Below, piece by piece: positions 6,691 to 9,594 of a stretch of 9,594 nt of DNA; the stretch's first letter is position 1; each line of letters opens with the position of its first letter. The stretch comes from Alphaproteobacteria bacterium (GTDB taxonomy: Bacteria; Pseudomonadota; Alphaproteobacteria; ATCC43930; CGMCC-115725): positions 1 to 9,594 of the forward strand of contig VAZR01000183.1 in NCBI GenBank assembly GCA_005888515.1, written 5' to 3'. The notes beneath the pieces were generated by a model that searched no databases, was not told the origin of the DNA, and was given only the letters and a program-made list of their open reading frames with translations. Both the position numbers and the translations under genes were made by a program.

Positions 6691-7398
6691 TTATTGGTAT
6701 CGCCGCAATAGCCCGACCAGGCGGCCCTGAACCTTGACCCGGTCCGGCCCGAAGATCCGCGTTTCGTACGTCTGGTTGGCAGGTTCGAGCGCGATCGACG
6801 CGCCGCGCCGGCGCAGCCGCTTCAACGTCACCTCTTCATTGTCGACCAGCGCGACGACAATTGCGCCATTGTCCGCCGTATCGGCGCGTTCGATGATCAC
6901 CGTATCGCCGTCGTAGATGCCGGCATCGACCATGCTGTCGCCGGCCACCTCCAGCGCGTAATGCTCGCGGCCGCGGGCGAGCAAGCTGCCCGGCACCGCG
7001 ACCGTCGCGCTTTGGTCGCGCAACGCCTCGATCGGTGTGCCGGCGGCGATGCGCCCATAGAGCGGCAGGTCGGCCGCAGCCGCATCGGGAGCGACAGGCG
7101 CGCCGGGCAGGGCGGCGGCGAAATCACCGCGAATGACAGTCGGTGAAAACCGCCCACGCTCGCCGCCGGTCGGCGCCGCGCTTTCACCCGGCAGTTTGAC
7201 GACTTCCAAAGCGCGAGCGCGGTGCGGCAGGCGGCGAATGAAGCCGCGCTCCTCAAGTCCGCTGATCAGGCGGTGGATCCCGGATTTCGAGCGCAGCCTG
7301 AGCGCGTCCTTCATCTCGTCGAAAGACGGCGCAACGCCGGTCGCAGCCAGCCTTTGGTTGATAAACATCAACAGCTCATGCTGCTTTTTGGTCAACAT
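6691..7398 (-). CDS. lexA: LexA repressor, SOS response regulator
   Basis: LexA represses DNA-damage genes until RecA on single-stranded DNA triggers its self-cleavage. The 235 aa product has an N-terminal winged helix-turn-helix (MLTKKQHELL, SFDEMKDALRLRSKSGIHRL, LEERGFIRR) of the alphaproteobacterial kind. A linker follows, then the Ala119-Gly120 cleavage site in GRIAAGTP. The S24 peptidase domain has catalytic S155 in GDSMVDAG and K193 in VTLKRL. All key residues are present. The start is placed at the ATG at 7398, not 7404, because GGGAG (7406-7410) is 7 bases from the former and 1 base from the latter, and alphaproteobacterial LexA proteins usually begin with MLT. An SOS box in its own promoter indicates autorepression. 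The gene diverges from the nucleoside hydrolase gene. Confidence 0.95.
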   Translation of the reverse strand: MLTKKQHELLMFINQRLAATGVAPSFDEMKDALRLRSKSGIHRLISGLEERGFIRRLPHRARALEVVKLPGESAAPTGGERGRFSPTVIRGDFAAALPGAPVAPDAAAADLPLYGRIAAGTPIEALRDQSATVAVPGSLLARGREHYALEVAGDSMVDAGIYDGDTVIIERADTADNGAIVVALVDNEEVTLKRLRRRGASIALEPANQTYETRIFGPDRVKVQGRLVGLLRRYQ

Positions 7399-7454
7399 CG
7401 CCATTCTCCCGCCCGGACAGACGTATCCGGGAACAAACCCAAAACAGTTGCGCT

Positions 7455-7483
7455 GTTCTAGTTTAGTTCCTCGCCAGCGTCAA
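7455..7483 (-). promoter_or_regulatory. lexA: lexA promoter with overlapping LexA (SOS) box
   Basis: On the minus strand a -35 TTGACG (7478-7483), a 17-base spacer and a -10 TAGAAC (7455-7460) are visible. The sequence GAAC-TAAACTA-GAAC (7455-7469) is an exact match to the alphaproteobacterial LexA operator GAAC-N7-GAAC; its second half-site lies within the -10. LexA binding would directly block RNA polymerase. The box ends 56 bases before the lexA start codon. The coordinates span both the box and the -35. Confidence 0.85.
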
Positions 7484-7509
7484 GCCCAACTGGGCGCCGT
7501 GGCGCGGTT

Positions 7510-7519
7510 TTGCTAGCGT
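7510..7519 (+). promoter_or_regulatory. Possible extended -10 (TTGCTAGCGT) of the nucleoside hydrolase gene
   Basis: The decamer TTGCTAGCGT ends 33 bases before the ATG at 7553. A near-identical TTGCTAGTGT (8526-8535) ends 31 bases before the next plus-strand gene. The TGCTAG core resembles an extended -10, but no clear -35 is seen here. It is outside the SOS box, so this gene need not be under LexA control. Confidence 0.3.
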
Positions 7520-7552
7520 CGGTTAATCCGGCACTCCGTCACGGCCGAAACG

Positions 7553-8488
7553 ATGCCGCGCCCAATCATCATCGATACCGACCCCGGCACCGACGACGCG
7601 GTGGCGATCCTGTTGGCGTTGGCTGCGCCAGAAGTCGAGGTAATGGGCCTTGTCGCGGTTGCGGGCAACCTGCCGCTCGCAATGACCGAGCGCAATGCGC
7701 GCTCGGTCCTGGAGCTAGCCGGGCGGCCCGAGATCCCGGTCTATGCCGGCTGTCCGCGACCGATGAGTCCGGGCCTTGTCGCCGCCGTCCATGTACATGG
7801 TGAGGGCGGATTGGGGCAGCTCGAATTGCCGCCGCCGCGAGCGGTGTTGGCGCGCGGACACGGCGTCGATTTTCTGATCGAGACGCTGCGCGAGGCGGCA
7901 CCCCGGAGCGTGAAGGTATGTGTTTTGGGGCCGCTGACGAATATCGCGACAGCCCTGGTCAAGGCGCCCGAGATTGCCGGGCGAATGGCCGAGCTGGTGG
8001 TGATGGGCGGCGCGTCCTATGCGCTTGGCAATACAACCCCGGCGGCTGAATTCAACATGCACGCCGACCCGTTCGCCGCAGCACTGGTGTTCGACAGCAG
8101 CGCGCCGATTACAATGATCCCGCTCGATTTGACGCATCAGGTGCTGAGCACACCGGAGCGGATCGAGCGGGTGCGGGCGCTCGGCAATCGCTGCGGCGAG
8201 GCCGCGGCGATGCTGATGGAGCCGCCTCCGGCAAGGCGCGGGCGGGGGCGACGGCCGACTTATGCGCTGCATGATCCCTGCGTCATCGCCTATCTGCTCG
8301 CCCCCGAGCTGTTCGAGGGGGGTGAGGTTAACGTCGCGATCGAGACGCAAAGCCCGCTGACCCTCGGCATGACGGTGGTCGATTGGCGCGGCATCAGCGG
8401 CCGGCGGCCAAATGCGCGGGTCATGACCAGGATCGATGCCGACGGATTCTACACGTTGCTGACCGAGCGGTTGGCAGGCCTGCCGTAA
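7553..8488 (+). CDS. Nucleoside hydrolase, inosine-uridine preferring family
   Basis: These enzymes hydrolyse the N-glycosidic bond of ribonucleosides to ribose and free base, using a calcium ion held by an aspartate cluster. The 311 aa product has the family size. It shows the signature DTDPGTDDA with D8, D10, D14 and D15; N39 in VAGN; GPLTNIA with T129; EFNMHADP with E166 and N168; and HDPC with H240 and D241. Every ligand expected from the Crithidia enzyme has a counterpart at almost the same position, so it should be active. There is no signal peptide, so it is probably cytoplasmic, in nucleoside salvage. The ATG at 7553 has only a weak upstream ribosome binding site. An arginine-rich stretch (228-234, RRGRGRR) lies just before the HDPC loop, where substrate specificity is set; preference for purine or pyrimidine nucleosides cannot be judged. 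Confidence 0.92.
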   Translation: MPRPIIIDTDPGTDDAVAILLALAAPEVEVMGLVAVAGNLPLAMTERNARSVLELAGRPEIPVYAGCPRPMSPGLVAAVHVHGEGGLGQLELPPPRAVLARGHGVDFLIETLREAAPRSVKVCVLGPLTNIATALVKAPEIAGRMAELVVMGGASYALGNTTPAAEFNMHADPFAAALVFDSSAPITMIPLDLTHQVLSTPERIERVRALGNRCGEAAAMLMEPPPARRGRGRRPTYALHDPCVIAYLLAPELFEGGEVNVAIETQSPLTLGMTVVDWRGISGRRPNARVMTRIDADGFYTLLTERLAGLP

Positions 8489-8525
8489 TTGTGCCTGCTT
8501 AGCCTTGTACGGGGCAGGGTGTCTC

Positions 8526-8535
8526 TTGCTAGTGT
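8526..8535 (+). promoter_or_regulatory. Possible extended -10 (TTGCTAGTGT) of the NIPSNAP gene
   Basis: TTGCTAGTGT ends 31 bases before the ATG at 8567. A TTGTAC about 19 bases upstream of TAGTGT could be a -35, though the spacing is slightly long. It matches 9 of 10 bases of the motif ahead of the nucleoside hydrolase gene. Its presence suggests that the NIPSNAP gene has its own promoter. Confidence 0.35.
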
Positions 8536-8566
8536 GGGCGGGTCACTTACGCTTGGAGCAAGATTC

Positions 8567-9181
8567 ATGATCATCGAAATGCGCAGCTACCGGCTGAAGC
8601 CGGGCTCGGTTGCCGAGGTTGAGAAGCGGTTCGGCGAGGCATTGCGCGACCGCGTCAAGGTCTCGCCGCTCGGCGCCTTCTTTCACACCGAGGTCGGCCC
8701 GCTCAACCGGATCATTCATTGCTGGCCGTACGAGAACCTCGGCGAGCGGACGCGGCTGCGCGGCGAGGCAATGAAGCTGCCGGGCTGGCCACCGAAGATC
8801 CAGGAATACCTCGAGGAGATGGAAAGCAAGATCATCATCCCGGCGCCGTTCTCGCCGAAGCTCGAAGAGCGCCGGCTCGGCAATCTCTATGAGATCCGTA
8901 CCTACACGATGCTGCCCGGCGCCGCGCCGACCGTCACCGAGAAATGGGCCGAGCGGATCGAGGGGCGCACCAAACTGTCGCCGCTCGCTTTCTGCGGTCA
9001 CACCGAGCTCGGCGGGCTCAACCAGTGGATCCACGTATGGGCCTACAAGGACGCCGCCGAGCGGTTCGCGATCCGCGATCAGGCGCGCGCGACGGGTGCC
9101 TGGCCGCCCGCGACGCGCGGTCAGTTCGTCAAGCAGGAAAACATGTTCGTCGTGCCGGCCGAGTTCTCGCCGCTGCGTTAG
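8567..9181 (+). CDS. Tandem NIPSNAP-domain protein
   Basis: The 204 aa product is an internal duplication of a ~100-residue NIPSNAP domain, a dimeric alpha-beta barrel fold with no settled bacterial function. Copy 1 runs from IIEMRSYRLKPGS (2-14) to PAPFSP (92-97); copy 2 runs from LYEIRTYTMLPGA (107-119) to PAEFSP near the C-terminus. Matched elements include FFHTEVGPLNRIIHCWPY with CGHTELGGLNQWIHVWAY, and GWPPK with AWPPA. The frame is open 26 codons further upstream, but the ATG at 8567 is chosen because GGAG lies 9 bases before it and copy 1 begins exactly there. It follows the nucleoside hydrolase gene by 78 bases and may have its own promoter. Similar proteins are often near catabolic genes, so a small-molecule oxygenase or isomerase role is possible but unproven. 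Confidence 0.88.
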   Translation: MIIEMRSYRLKPGSVAEVEKRFGEALRDRVKVSPLGAFFHTEVGPLNRIIHCWPYENLGERTRLRGEAMKLPGWPPKIQEYLEEMESKIIIPAPFSPKLEERRLGNLYEIRTYTMLPGAAPTVTEKWAERIEGRTKLSPLAFCGHTELGGLNQWIHVWAYKDAAERFAIRDQARATGAWPPATRGQFVKQENMFVVPAEFSPLR

Positions 9182-9196
9182 GCTGTCGAAAAGCCC

Positions 9197-9230
9197 CACC
9201 CCAACCCTCCCCCGCTTGCGGGGGAGGGAG
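9197..9230. repeat. GC-rich interspersed palindrome, copy 2
   Basis: This copy shares the 13-base block CACCCCAACCCTC with the copy at 5585-5616. It then forms an 11-base perfect stem (CCCTCCCCCGC at 9205-9215, complement at 9218-9228) with a 2-base loop. It sits between the convergent ends of the NIPSNAP gene and the penicillin-binding protein gene. A bidirectional terminator role is possible; there is no T-run. Confidence 0.7.
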
Positions 9231-9249
9231 CCGGCGGCGGAGCTGGGGG

Positions 9250-9594
9250 TTACTCGCTGCCGTCGCGCTGCCGCGGCACCGGGTAACGCCAGGCTTCCAC
9301 CGGCAGCGGGCGGGTTGGCGGCGTGCCCGGGGCCACCCAGCCGAACAGCTTGTCGAGCGGGGATTCCTCGGATGGCGGTGCGCTCGGCAAAGGCTTGACC
9401 GGCATGCCGCTGGTCGCGGTGAGCATGAAATTGCGCCAGGCGAAGGCCGGCAATGAGCCGCCGGTCACCCGGTTCATCGGCGTGTTGTCGTCATTGCCGA
9501 GCCACACGCCCGCGACCAGATCGGCGGTATAGCCGATGAACCAGGCGTCGCGGTACTCCTGGGTCGTCCCGGTCTTGCCGGCGACGGGGCGGGG
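9250..9594 (-). CDS. Penicillin-binding protein 1A-type, C-terminal part (partial)
   Basis: The last 114 residues of a class A penicillin-binding protein are encoded here; the gene continues beyond the right edge. The transpeptidase KTGTT motif is visible at the start of the fragment (VAGKTGTTQEYRD), followed by the family segment WFIGYTADLVAGVWLGNDD and MNRVTGGSLPA. A proline-rich tail of about 50 residues ends in RQRDGSE. Such enzymes polymerise glycan strands and cross-link peptidoglycan in the periplasm, anchored by an N-terminal membrane segment not seen here. The SxxK and SxN motifs lie outside the window. The true reading begins before the internal GTG at 9507, since homology runs unbroken to the edge. 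Confidence 0.92.
   Translation of the reverse strand, partial: PRPVAGKTGTTQEYRDAWFIGYTADLVAGVWLGNDDNTPMNRVTGGSLPAFAWRNFMLTATSGMPVKPLPSAPPSEESPLDKLFGWVAPGTPPTRPLPVEAWRYPVPRQRDGSE

Noticed and set aside
7443..7457. AACAG-TTGCG-CTGTT inverted repeat as a second SOS operator
   Set aside because: It does not match the gammaproteobacterial CTGT-N8-ACAG arrangement (order reversed, spacing 5), and the GAAC-N7-GAAC box beside it fully accounts for regulation.
7715..8350. 211-codon minus-strand frame within the nucleoside hydrolase gene
   Set aside because: It is antisense to a gene with every catalytic residue in place; the translation is low-complexity His/Arg-rich.
8543..9199. 218-codon minus-strand frame across the NIPSNAP gene
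   Set aside because: It is antisense to two clear NIPSNAP copies; its Leu/Arg/Glu-rich content is the complement of those codons.

Overview
The window is GC-rich chromosomal DNA that looks alphaproteobacterial, most likely Hyphomicrobiales (Bradyrhizobium/Xanthobacteraceae-like). The main reasons are a LexA of the alphaproteobacterial type beginning MLTKKQ, with a GAAC-N7-GAAC SOS box in its own promoter; interspersed GC-rich palindromes of the CCCCAACCCTC type; and the overall gene set. The assignment is an inference; no rRNA or other taxonomic marker is present.

Layout. Positions 1-5105 hold a compact plus-strand run: the last 32 codons of an unidentified gene; an SMP-30/gluconolactonase-like lactonase; a DUF190 protein; a YfaY-type CinA protein; a metallophosphoesterase; a class I SAM methyltransferase; and a zinc-free medium-chain NAD(P)H oxidoreductase. 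Gaps are 0-20 bases, so it is probably one operon. At the DUF190/CinA junction the first ~20 codons of cinA and any tail of the DUF190 gene are missing, and the two reading frames run into each other out of phase. This is a real deletion or an assembly error.

Positions 5105-7480 read on the minus strand: a small ABM-type (YgiN-like) monooxygenase, a secreted MlaC/Ttg2D-family lipid-binding protein, a 435-base non-coding gap, and lexA. The lexA promoter (-35 TTGACG, 17-base spacer, -10 TAGAAC) overlaps its SOS box. From 7553 the plus strand carries an inosine-uridine-type nucleoside hydrolase and a protein of two tandem NIPSNAP domains. The minus-strand end of a class A penicillin-binding protein gene runs off the right edge. 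Convergent gene ends at ~5105-5168 and ~9197-9230 carry inverted repeats that may act as bidirectional terminators.

How they may work together. Most genes are metabolic housekeeping or accessory enzymes. The DUF190, CinA (ADP-ribose pyrophosphatase-type domain) and metallophosphoesterase trio suggests a nucleotide or pyridine-nucleotide metabolic theme, but this is inference. I see no CRISPR array, tRNA, rRNA, insertion sequence, prophage or recognisable defence system. The strongest anomaly is the DUF190/cinA junction.
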